Positions 32,917 through 40,715 of a DNA stretch of 64,000 nt are shown in pieces; the stretch's first letter is position 1; every line of letters begins with the position of its first letter. The DNA is taken from assembly GCF_011057975.1 (NCBI RefSeq), contig NZ_CP049109.1, positions 1,147,001 through 1,211,000 of the forward strand, in the 5' to 3' direction. This DNA is from Sphingosinithalassobacter tenebrarum. GTDB taxonomy: Bacteria > Pseudomonadota > Alphaproteobacteria > Sphingomonadales > Sphingomonadaceae. A program made the translations under genes and the position numbers. A model generated the notes under the pieces. That model was not told the DNA's origin, searched no databases, and saw only the letters and a list, made by a program, of their open reading frames with translations.

Positions 32917-34449
32917 TCAGCCGGGCGCGTGCTCGCGCGCTTCGCGGCGCAACGCGACCTTGTCGACCTTGCCGATTGGCAACAGCGGCAATTCGCGGCG
33001 CAGTTCGAAGCGCTTGGGCAGCTTGTAATTGGCCAGCCGCTCGCGGCAATGGGTCAGGATATCGGCTTCGCTCACGTCTGCATCGGCGATGACGAAGGCG
33101 ATGCCGACTTCGTCCCATAGCGGATCGGGAATGCCGACGACCGCGCAGCCGTGCACGCCCGGGTGCGCCTCGATCACCGCTTCGACTTCGAGTGGATAGA
33201 CGTTGTAGCCGCCCGACTTGTACATTTCCTTGATCCGCCCGGCGATCGCATAGCTGCCGTCGGGCAGGCGGCGGCCAATATCGCCGGTGTGCAGCCAGCC
33301 ATCGGCGTCGATCGCCTCGGCGGTCGCATCGGGCCGATTCCAGTAACCGAGCGTCACCAGCGGCGACCGCAACTGGATCTCGCCTTCCTCGCCGACATTG
33401 CCCGCCGGATCGACCAGCCGCACCTCGGCATAGGCGAAGGGATAGCCGACCGAGCGTGCGAGCAGCGCCGGATCGTCGCACGGCGGCATCGCCAGGATCG
33501 CGCTGGTTGCTTCGGTCATTCCGTAATTGGTGGCGAGGCGCGGGTGGATGGCGTGCAGCCGCCGGATCAGCGGCTCGGCCATCGGCGCGCCTTCCCAGAC
33601 GATCAGTTGCACCGCCGACAGATCGAACCGATCGAAATCGGGCAGGTCGAGTTGCATCTGGAACACGCTTGGCACGCTCGCCCAGAGCGTGATGCGCTCG
33701 CGCTGCATCAGCTCGAGCGACTCGGCGGGGTCGAATTTCTCCATCAGCACCACCGTGCCGCCCGCGATCAGCGCGGGCAGGCTGATGTCGACGACGCTGC
33801 CGATATGATTGATCGGGAAATAGTTCAGCACGCGCAGCGGCGCGACCGGCCAGAGTGCGTTTTGCGCCTGCGCAAAGGCATGGATCGCTGCCTGCGAGAG
33901 CAGCGCGCCCTTGGGGCGGCCGGTCGATCCCGAAGTATAGACGATCATGCTGGCCGCGCGCCCGTCGGGGCGGCGCGCGGCGATATCGTCCGCGCCCAGT
34001 GCCGCGCCTTCGCCGAGGAATGTGGGCAAGTCGTGGTCGATGACGACGCTCATGTCGCGACGCTCGGCAGCGAGCGTCGCCAGCTCCTCGCCATAATCGC
34101 GCCCGTCGATTTTGCCGCGCGCGATCATCAGCCGCGGCGTGCTGTCGCCGAGCACGAAGCGCAGTTCCTCGAGCTTGTAGCGCGGGTTGAGCCCGATCCA
34201 GATCGCACCGATCGCGTTGGCGGCGATCAGGCTGGTCACGAAGACCGGCTCGGGCGGCGCAAGGCAGGCAACGCGATCGCCCGGCCCGACGCCGCATGCG
34301 AGCATCGCGCATGCCAGCGCGTCGATCTCGGTTTCGAGCTGCGCATAGGAAATGCGGCGTTCGCCATGAACCAGTGCCTCGGCATCGGGCGTCTCGCGCG
34401 CCCAGCGGCGGACAGCGTCGATCAGCAGCGTGTCAGGCAAGTCGGTCAT
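32917..34449 (-). CDS. AMP-dependent acyl-CoA synthetase/ligase
   Basis: A 510-residue ANL-family enzyme. The P-loop IVYTSGSTGRPKGALLS, the adenine-binding LATNYGMTEATSAIL, the hinge GWLHTGDIG and GRIKEMYKSGGYNVYPLEVE, and the C-terminal catalytic Lys in LPIGKVDKVALRRE are all in place. Such enzymes activate fatty or aromatic acids to CoA thioesters in the cytoplasm; the acid here is probably released by the hydrolases of the cluster. The ATG at 34449 overlaps the end of the GPH carrier gene by four bases, so it is the third gene of maoC-MFS-ligase. Confidence 0.9.
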   Translation of the reverse strand: MTDLPDTLLIDAVRRWARETPDAEALVHGERRISYAQLETEIDALACAMLACGVGPGDRVACLAPPEPVFVTSLIAANAIGAIWIGLNPRYKLEELRFVLGDSTPRLMIARGKIDGRDYGEELATLAAERRDMSVVIDHDLPTFLGEGAALGADDIAARRPDGRAASMIVYTSGSTGRPKGALLSQAAIHAFAQAQNALWPVAPLRVLNYFPINHIGSVVDISLPALIAGGTVVLMEKFDPAESLELMQRERITLWASVPSVFQMQLDLPDFDRFDLSAVQLIVWEGAPMAEPLIRRLHAIHPRLATNYGMTEATSAILAMPPCDDPALLARSVGYPFAYAEVRLVDPAGNVGEEGEIQLRSPLVTLGYWNRPDATAEAIDADGWLHTGDIGRRLPDGSYAIAGRIKEMYKSGGYNVYPLEVEAVIEAHPGVHGCAVVGIPDPLWDEVGIAFVIADADVSEADILTHCRERLANYKLPKRFELRRELPLLPIGKVDKVALRREAREHAPG

Positions 34450-35732
34450 TTGCGGTTCCCAAGGGCAAGCAGGGCGAGGCTGAGCAGCATACAGGCAAGC
34501 GGCCCGGCGGCGATCAGCCAACGCAGCGTTTCGACGGCTTCGGCGCTCTGCACCGGCGCGGCCGACACGAAGCCGCCGATCTGCAAGCCCAGCCCCGAAA
34601 GCGCCGCGCCAAGCGCGAGGCCGCTCTTTTCGCCTGCGGTCCATATCCCGGTGAACAGCCCTTCGCGATCATCGGGAATGGCGTGGATGGCGTGTGCGAC
34701 CAGTGCGAAGGCTGCGACCTGGATCCCCGCGAAAGGTACGCCGAGCGCGACATAGACCGGTAGCATCGGCACGCGATCGGGCATGGCGAGCAGCAGCGCG
34801 GCGCCCCCGAACATCGCTGCGGACGCGATCAGCGCGGCGCTCGCCCCCCAGCGCGCAATGCCGCGCATCCACAGCGGGACGGTGACGATCGTCGCGAGGA
34901 ACATCGCGCCGAGCGCGGTGCCGGTCTCGCCTGCGGGCAGCCCGGCGAGCTGCACCATCCAGTAGGGCGTGAGCGCGGTGACCGCGCCGATCCCGATCAG
35001 CTGCAGGATATAGACGGCGGTAAGCGTCCAGAAGCGTCCAGCGCCCCGAATGAGCGCGCTCGGGCGGAAGCGGGCGCGGGCAGGGGAGGCCTCGCCCGCC
35101 ACCGGCGCGATGAAATGCGAGGGCGTGGCGAAGAAAGTGCTGGTGAGCGCGAACAGACACATCGCCGCGATCGTGATCGACATCACCATATAGCCGCCGC
35201 GCCCGCCGCCGACCGTTTCGGCGATGAACGGTCCCGCCGCCGCGCCGAAGAACACGCCGATCATCGCAAATCCGATCCGCCATCCGGTAATCCGCTCGCG
35301 CACCACCGGATCGGGGCTGGCTTCGGCGGGCACCGCGACGAAGGGGACGGCGAACAGCGAATAGGCACTGGTCATCAGCAAATAGAACAGCATCACCGGC
35401 AGAAATGCCGCATCGCCCTGCGGATAGGGCCAGGAAAAGAGCAGGATGAAGAAGAGCGGGACACCGATCGTCCCGGCGAGAATGAACGGCCGCCGCCGCC
35501 CCATCCGGCTGCGCGTATTGTCCGACCAGCCGCCGACGATCGGATCCCAGAGGATCGCCGAAAGCTTGGGCAGCAGCACCGCCAGCGCTGCGAGGCCCGG
35601 CGATATGCCGAGTATCTCGGTGCAGAAATAGAGGAGCAGGGCGGCCGGGACGGTGTTGATCACCCCTGTCCCGAAGCCGCCGAGCGCCCAGAAGCCGAGG
35701 CGCGGCCCGGCGAGCGCGGCGCGCTCGGTCAC
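34446..35732 (-). CDS. GPH-type MFS transporter
   Basis: A 428-residue carrier with about twelve helices. IVGGWSDNTRSRMGRRRPFI after helix 2 is the signature of the glycoside-pentoside-hexuronide cation symporters, and the N-terminal FWALGGFGTGVINTVPAALL is typical. GPH carriers take up sugars, but sphingomonad members near catabolic genes often take peptides or acids. It overlaps both neighbours by four bases (maoC upstream, ligase downstream), indicating one polycistronic message. It is the inner-membrane step following the TonB receptors of the cluster. Confidence 0.88.
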   Translation of the reverse strand: MTERAALAGPRLGFWALGGFGTGVINTVPAALLLYFCTEILGISPGLAALAVLLPKLSAILWDPIVGGWSDNTRSRMGRRRPFILAGTIGVPLFFILLFSWPYPQGDAAFLPVMLFYLLMTSAYSLFAVPFVAVPAEASPDPVVRERITGWRIGFAMIGVFFGAAAGPFIAETVGGGRGGYMVMSITIAAMCLFALTSTFFATPSHFIAPVAGEASPARARFRPSALIRGAGRFWTLTAVYILQLIGIGAVTALTPYWMVQLAGLPAGETGTALGAMFLATIVTVPLWMRGIARWGASAALIASAAMFGGAALLLAMPDRVPMLPVYVALGVPFAGIQVAAFALVAHAIHAIPDDREGLFTGIWTAGEKSGLALGAALSGLGLQIGGFVSAAPVQSAEAVETLRWLIAAGPLACMLLSLALLALGNRK

Positions 35733-36226
35733 GACTGAGCGTCGCCGCTGGGCGGGACCCAGATTGCCAGCCAGGTGCCGGCGAGCGCGGGGCGTTCCTC
35801 ACCCTCGATCTCGATCTCGACGCCGATCGAGAGCCGTGCGCGGCCCGATTGGTCGAGCGTGCGATCGTCGAGGCGGAACTTGCCGCGGATGCGCGAGCCA
35901 ACCGGCACCGGCGCCACCAGCCGCATCTTGTCGAACCCGTAATTGAGGAAATAGCCGGTCCGCTCGGGCTCGCGCGCCGGGCCTTCGCCCAGGGTTTCGT
36001 GGAGCATGTGGGTGAGCAGCGACATCGTCATGAAGCCATAGGCGACGGTCTTGCCGAACGGCCCCTTGTTCGCCGCCCATTCTGGATCGGCATGCATCGG
36101 ATCATCGTCGAGAGTCGCGATTCCGAAATGATCGATCATCGCCTGGGTCACGGTGAGCCATTGCGATTCGCCCAGCATCGTGCCCGGTTCTGCCGCTACG
36201 ATTGCTCTTTTGTCCTGAACGTCCAT
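35729..36226 (-). CDS. MaoC-like (R)-hydratase
   Basis: A 165-residue hot-dog-fold protein. IDHFGIATLDDDPMHADPEW contains the D-x-x-P-x-H catalytic dyad of MaoC/(R)-specific enoyl-CoA hydratases, followed by GPFGKTVAYGFMTMSLLTHM. It would hydrate or dehydrate an acyl-CoA made by the ligase encoded two genes downstream. The ATG at 36226 follows AGGGGACAGT. It leads the maoC-MFS-ligase operon and is divergent from tetR, with regulon site 3 between them. Confidence 0.87.
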   Translation of the reverse strand: MDVQDKRAIVAAEPGTMLGESQWLTVTQAMIDHFGIATLDDDPMHADPEWAANKGPFGKTVAYGFMTMSLLTHMLHETLGEGPAREPERTGYFLNYGFDKMRLVAPVPVGSRIRGKFRLDDRTLDQSGRARLSIGVEIEIEGEERPALAGTWLAIWVPPSGDAQS

Positions 36227-36250
36227 ACTGTCCCCTGAAGAATAGAAACC

Positions 36251-36265
36251 TGATATCAGTATCAG
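36251..36265. promoter_or_regulatory. Regulon motif, site 3 (between maoC and tetR)
   Basis: TGATATCAGTATCAG, followed by TTTT, shares the outer TGA-N8-TCAG-TTTT frame of the other sites; its central tetrad CAGT differs from TGAY. It occupies the middle of the 62-base divergent spacer, 25 bases from maoC and 24 bases from tetR, which suggests autoregulation. Confidence 0.6.
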
Positions 36266-36288
36266 TTTTAGGACGCAAGGTAGAGCCG

Positions 36289-37083
36289 ATGGCGCGAGCA
36301 GCGAACAGTGCACGAAAGCAGAAAACGCAGGAAATTCCGCTGCGGGACGTCAATTCCTTCGCGCGATATGCGGACTATCTCGCGCATGTGATCGACGCCG
36401 CGCCCAAGCGGACCAAGGGCGAGCGCACGCGCGACATGCTCAAATTCGGCGCGATCAAGGTGCTCGATGATGTCGGCTATCACGCGATGCGCGTGTCGGA
36501 CATCTGCGAGGCGGCGGGCGTCGCGGCGGCGACCTTCTATCTCTATTTCGACAACAAGGAGCAGGTGACACACGTCGTCCTGGCCGAATATCTCGAAGCG
36601 GCGATGGAAATGATGGCGGTGCGGCCCGAAGGGAAGGGGCCGTTCGAGGCGATTCGCGCCTCGCACCTCAAATGGCTCGAAGTGATGCAGGCCAATGCCG
36701 GGCTGATGCGCTGCATCCTGCAACTGGGGGACGAAGTGGAGGATTTCCGCGACCTCGCCCACGGCGCCAACAAGCAATGGTATGAACGGATCGCCCAGTC
36801 GCTGCTGCGCGATCATCCGCAGACGGCGATGCCGTACGATGTCGCGCTGCTCTCCGCCTATGCGCTCGGCGCGATGATGGACGAACTGGCGCGCAAGCTC
36901 TTGATCCATCCCGACCCGGCGCTGCTCGCGCTCAAGGATCGCGCGGTGCCGACGAACGAGGACCTCGCCGATTTCCTCGCCGTGCTCTGGTATCAGGCGC
37001 TCTACGGCCCGATCCCCGAAGGCGCGCGAATCGGCGATTCGGCACAGGCGCTCACGCGCATGCTCGGCGACGGCAACGGGTGA
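36289..37083 (+). CDS. TetR family regulator, candidate regulator of the catabolic cluster
   Basis: A 264-residue protein. The HTH covers about residues 69-88 (VSDICEAAGVAAATFYLYFD, then NKEQV); a 40-residue basic leader precedes it. The C-terminal ligand domain is helical (GLMRCILQLGDEVEDFRDLA). The ATG at 36289 follows AGGTAGAG. It is the only regulator gene between 26 and 48.5 kb, lies divergent from the maoC operon across regulon site 3, and is followed by the second TonB receptor. I infer that it binds the TGA-N8-TCA motif found ahead of every unit of the cluster, including its own. Confidence 0.87.
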   Translation: MARAANSARKQKTQEIPLRDVNSFARYADYLAHVIDAAPKRTKGERTRDMLKFGAIKVLDDVGYHAMRVSDICEAAGVAAATFYLYFDNKEQVTHVVLAEYLEAAMEMMAVRPEGKGPFEAIRASHLKWLEVMQANAGLMRCILQLGDEVEDFRDLAHGANKQWYERIAQSLLRDHPQTAMPYDVALLSAYALGAMMDELARKLLIHPDPALLALKDRAVPTNEDLADFLAVLWYQALYGPIPEGARIGDSAQALTRMLGDGNG

Positions 37084-37147
37084 AATCGTCTGATTACGAA
37101 GGTTTAGCGGCCGCACGCTGCCCGGTTGACAGAGTCGCCCAAAAAAA

Positions 37148-37162
37148 TGACAGTGACGTCAC
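37148..37162. promoter_or_regulatory. Regulon motif, site 4 (upstream of TonB receptor II)
   Basis: TGACAGTGACGTCAC fits the consensus except for its last base. It lies 23 bases before the receptor ATG at 37186 and 64 bases after the tetR stop. Confidence 0.65.
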
Positions 37163-37185
37163 ATTTATTTTTTGGGGGTGACGGC

Positions 37186-39372
37186 ATGAAGACGGGAATT
37201 GCGCGCTGGCTCACATCGGCTTCGCTGCTGGCGGTACTGGCAATGCCGGTGCAGGCGCTGGCGCAGTCGGCGGCGTCCGACGACGCCACACAGCAGGAGG
37301 CGACTGCGGCGGACGAGATCGTCGTCACCGCGCAATATCGCCCCCAGTCGGTGCAGGATGTGCCGCTAAGCATCACCGCGCTGTCGGGCGAGACGCTCGA
37401 GGCGCAGGGGATCACTGACTTCCGCGACTATGCCGCGCAGATCCCCAACATCGCCTATGGCTATACGCAGAGCCTGGGCGGCACCGCGCAGACGGTGACG
37501 CTGCGCGGCGTGTTCGGCCAGAATACCACCGGCTTCTATCTTGACGATTCGCCGCTGCCCGGCAGCATCGATCCGCGCGTGCTCGATCTCGACCGAATCG
37601 AAGTGCTGCGCGGGCCGCAGGGCACGCTCTACGGCGCGCGTTCGATGGGCGGCACCGTACGACTCATCACCCGCAAGCCCGATGCGAACGAATTCTCCGG
37701 TTCGCTGCTCGGTCGTGTTTCGACGACGGCGCATGGCGGCGAGAACGGTTCGATCGACGGCGCGATCAACGTGCCGCTGGTGCGCGATCAGCTCGCGCTG
37801 CGTGTCTCGGGCTATTGGGAAGCCGAATCGGGCGTCTATGACCGCATCGCCTCGGCCGCCGCGCCGGTCGATTTCGGCACGATCCGCGATGTCGACAGTT
37901 CGGAGCGTTTCGGCGGCACGATCGCCCTGACGGCGAAGATGGGCGCGCTCACCTTCACGCCGCGCTACATGTTCCAGCGCGGCACCACCGAAGGCCGCTC
38001 GCTCGCCGACGTCAATGCCGGCAACTATGTCCAGGAGCGGTTGTTCAACATCGCCGAGCCCGGCAGCGACGACTGGGATCTCGGCACGCTGACGTTCGCA
38101 TATGACGCGGGGTTCGGCACGATCACCTCGGCGACGACCTTCTTCGATCGCCGCGTCGAGGCGAGCGAGGATTATTCCGAAGTCGCGATGCTGCTGTTCG
38201 GCACGCCCGCCATCCCTGCGGTGATGAAGGCGTCGAGCGATTATGACAGCACCGCGCAGGAGCTGCGCTTCACCTCCGATTTCGACGGCCCGGTGAACCT
38301 CACCGCCGGGCTTTTCTATCAGGATACGAGCAATCGCCTCGTCTTCCCGCCGTCGCCGCTGCCGGGCGTGGTGTCGAACGTCTATGATCAGGACTTCCTG
38401 ACGAAGACCGAGGAATATGCCGCGTTCGGTGAAGTCACCGTCACGCCGGTCGAGGGCGTACGCCTGATCGCCGGCGCGCGCGTGTTCGATGCGCGGGTCA
38501 CGTTCAAGGGCAGCCAGGGCGGCGTCGCCGTCACGCCCGCCAGCTTCACCGGGCGGCAGAAGGAAAACGGCGTCGATCCGCGTTTCGCAGTGCAGGTCGA
38601 TCTCGCACCCGACGCGATGGTCTATGTCAGCGCGGCGAAGGGATACCGGCTGGGCGGCGTCAACGCTTTTTCGGACACGCTCTGCTTGGCTTCGCTCGCG
38701 GCGGTCGGGCTGACGCCGGACGAGGTGCGTTCCTATGATTCGGACTCGCTGTGGAGCTACGAAATCGGCGCCAAGACGCGCTGGTTCGGCCGCCGCCTGA
38801 CGCTCAACGGATCGCTCTACCGGATCGACTGGTCCGACGTGCAGCAGGGCATGTCGCTCGCCTGCGGCTTCGGCGTGCTCGTCAATGGTGGCGAGGCGCG
38901 CAGCCAGGGCGGCGAGATCGAAGGCAGCTTCGCCGCGACCGACTGGCTGAGCTTCAATTTCGGCGCGGGCTATACCGATGCGCATATCACCGACGGCGGC
39001 GGCAATCCGGCCTTCCCCAACGGCGCGCGCATCCAGCAGGTGCCCGAATGGACCTATAACGGCGGCGTCGACGCCGCTGTGCATGTCGGCTTTCCGCTCA
39101 CGCTCCACGCCGATTATTCGCATGTCGACATGAGCTACAGCCGGTCGAACGTGCCTGCCACGCGCCGCGTCCGCCCGGCCTATGATATGGTCAATCTGCG
39201 CGCGACGGCGCATCTTGCCGATGTCGATATCAGCCTGTTCGCCGACAATCTGTTCGACGAGGCGGCGAATCTTTCCGATCTGCCGTCGCTGGCGATCGAA
39301 TTGCCCGGGCGGCCGCGCATCGTCGCCAGCCGGCCGCGCACCGTCGGGCTCGAAGCGCGGCTGCGCTTCTGA
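37186..39372 (+). CDS. TonB-dependent outer-membrane receptor (II)
   Basis: A 728-residue receptor with signal peptide (VQALA-QSA). The plug shows DEIVVTAQYRPQSVQDVPLS, TVTLRGVFGQNTTGFYLDDS and LRGPQGTLYGARSMGGTVRL; the barrel runs to a terminal Phe (LEARLRF). It is related to receptor I but clearly diverged, so the cluster has two distinct outer-membrane ports. The ATG at 37186 follows GGGGGTGA. The aminopeptidase gene downstream starts 21 bases after its stop, indicating a receptor-hydrolase operon. The ligand is unknown, presumably peptide-like because of the hydrolases. Confidence 0.92.
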   Translation: MKTGIARWLTSASLLAVLAMPVQALAQSAASDDATQQEATAADEIVVTAQYRPQSVQDVPLSITALSGETLEAQGITDFRDYAAQIPNIAYGYTQSLGGTAQTVTLRGVFGQNTTGFYLDDSPLPGSIDPRVLDLDRIEVLRGPQGTLYGARSMGGTVRLITRKPDANEFSGSLLGRVSTTAHGGENGSIDGAINVPLVRDQLALRVSGYWEAESGVYDRIASAAAPVDFGTIRDVDSSERFGGTIALTAKMGALTFTPRYMFQRGTTEGRSLADVNAGNYVQERLFNIAEPGSDDWDLGTLTFAYDAGFGTITSATTFFDRRVEASEDYSEVAMLLFGTPAIPAVMKASSDYDSTAQELRFTSDFDGPVNLTAGLFYQDTSNRLVFPPSPLPGVVSNVYDQDFLTKTEEYAAFGEVTVTPVEGVRLIAGARVFDARVTFKGSQGGVAVTPASFTGRQKENGVDPRFAVQVDLAPDAMVYVSAAKGYRLGGVNAFSDTLCLASLAAVGLTPDEVRSYDSDSLWSYEIGAKTRWFGRRLTLNGSLYRIDWSDVQQGMSLACGFGVLVNGGEARSQGGEIEGSFAATDWLSFNFGAGYTDAHITDGGGNPAFPNGARIQQVPEWTYNGGVDAAVHVGFPLTLHADYSHVDMSYSRSNVPATRRVRPAYDMVNLRATAHLADVDISLFADNLFDEAANLSDLPSLAIELPGRPRIVASRPRTVGLEARLRF

Positions 39373-39393
39373 TCGCCGGGGCTGGCCGAACCA

Positions 39394-40614
39394 ATGAAGG
39401 GACATATTGTGAAGACCGATCTGCGCGCCGCATTCACTTTGGGCCTCGCCGCCCTGTTTCTCGCGGCGGCCCCCGCCGCGGCGCAGGAGCGCGCGCGCGA
39501 TCTTGGCGTGCCGTTCGACGGGACGCCGGGCGAATTTAACGCGATCACCGACGTTCCCGGCGTCGAAGTCGGCCAGACGACGGTGATCAAGGGCGAGGGG
39601 CCGCTCGACATCGGCCGGGGGCCCGCGCGCACCGGCGTCACCATTATCCACCCGCTCGGCAAGGATAGCGTCGACGGCGTCGCTGCCGGCCGCGCGGTGA
39701 TCAACGGCACCGGCGAATGGACCGGCATGCATCTGGTCGACGAGATCGGGCTGTTCTTCGGGCCGGTCGCGCTCACCGGATCGGGCAATGTCGGGCTGGT
39801 GATCCAGAGCCTGATGGACTGGTCGGTCGAACATGTCCCCGCGCCGCTGCTGGTCACGCGAGTGCTGCCGGTGGTCGGCGAGACGCTCGACAGCCGCCTC
39901 AATGACGTGTTCGGCCATCCGCTCTCGCGCGAGGATGTGTTCGCCGCGCTCGACAGTGCGGCGAGCGGCCCGGTCGCTGAAGGCAATGTCGGCGGCGGTA
40001 CGGGGATGATCGCCTATACCTTCAAGGGCGGGGTCGGTACGGCTTCGCGCATCGTCGAAGTGGGCGGCAAACGTTATACGGTCGGCGTGCTGCTCCAGGC
40101 CAATCACGGCAATCGCGACGATCTGCGCATCGCCGGCATTCCGGTGGGCCGCGAGATCGAGCAGAACTGGCCCGAGATAAACGGCGTTGCCGCGATCGGC
40201 CCCAATGCGGGCGAGCCGCAGGACAAGAATTCGCTGCTGATCGTCATCGCCACCGATGCCCCGCTGATGCCGCATCAGCTCCGGCGGGTGGCGCGCCGCG
40301 CGGCGATGGGCGTCGGGCGCAATGGCAGCACTGCGGGCAATCTTTCGGGCGAGATGGTGCTGGCCTTTTCCACCACCAATGTCTCCACCCCCGGCGGTGA
40401 AATCCATATCGACGGGATGATCGCCGATACCGACAGCGACACGATGAATGCGCTGTTCGCGGCGGTGGTGCAGGCGACCGAGGAAGCGCTGGTCAACCAG
40501 CTTGTCGCTTCGGAAACGATGACCGGCGCCAACGGCGTGAAGGTCTATGCGCTGCCGAGGGACCAGCTCGTCGAAATCCTCGCGCGGCACAATCGGCTGG
40601 TTCCGCAGGACTAA
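39394..40614 (+). CDS. P1-family aminopeptidase (DmpA/BapA type), self-processing
   Basis: A 406-residue exported Ntn-type hydrolase with signal peptide ending AAAPAAA-Q. It matches DmpA and the beta-peptidyl aminopeptidase BapA of sphingomonads: FNAITDVPGVEVGQTTVI, ARTGVTIIHPLG, EGNVGGGTGMIAYTFKGG and PQDKNSLLIVIATDAP. The family cuts itself before the Ser of an N-S bond, here Asn279-Ser280, making that Ser the nucleophile of the beta chain. BapA removes N-terminal beta-amino acids and DmpA removes D- or L-residues, so this enzyme would trim unusual peptides in the periplasm. It is in operon with TonB receptor II. Confidence 0.9.
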   Translation: MKGHIVKTDLRAAFTLGLAALFLAAAPAAAQERARDLGVPFDGTPGEFNAITDVPGVEVGQTTVIKGEGPLDIGRGPARTGVTIIHPLGKDSVDGVAAGRAVINGTGEWTGMHLVDEIGLFFGPVALTGSGNVGLVIQSLMDWSVEHVPAPLLVTRVLPVVGETLDSRLNDVFGHPLSREDVFAALDSAASGPVAEGNVGGGTGMIAYTFKGGVGTASRIVEVGGKRYTVGVLLQANHGNRDDLRIAGIPVGREIEQNWPEINGVAAIGPNAGEPQDKNSLLIVIATDAPLMPHQLRRVARRAAMGVGRNGSTAGNLSGEMVLAFSTTNVSTPGGEIHIDGMIADTDSDTMNALFAAVVQATEEALVNQLVASETMTGANGVKVYALPRDQLVEILARHNRLVPQD

Positions 40615-40622
40615 CCCGCGTC

Positions 40623-40642
40623 ATTCCCGCGAAAGCGGGAAT
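40623..40642. repeat. REP-like palindrome between convergent genes
   Basis: ATTCCCGC-GAAA-GCGGGAAT is a perfect eight-base stem with a GNRA tetraloop, followed by more G+C-rich inverted sequence (GGCCGAAGGCC). The same short palindrome is dispersed in many alphaproteobacterial chromosomes. Here it separates the aminopeptidase and penicillin-acylase genes and could end both transcripts. Confidence 0.6.
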
Positions 40643-40715
40643 CCGGCTTCTTCTCGTCGGCCGAAGGCCGCCGGACCTTCGCCTTCGAGGGGGGCGTGTT
40701 TGGACAGGCCCGGGG

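Noticed and set aside
33151..34755. A 534-residue plus-strand frame over the acyl-CoA ligase
   Set aside because: The ligase motifs on the minus strand are complete, and the opposite frame shows no domain.
37366..40590. A 1,074-residue open frame on the minus strand opposite TonB receptor II and the aminopeptidase
   Set aside because: It is the complement of two strongly recognisable genes; its residues are Arg/His/Ala-rich with no family resemblance, as expected for G+C-rich antisense frames.
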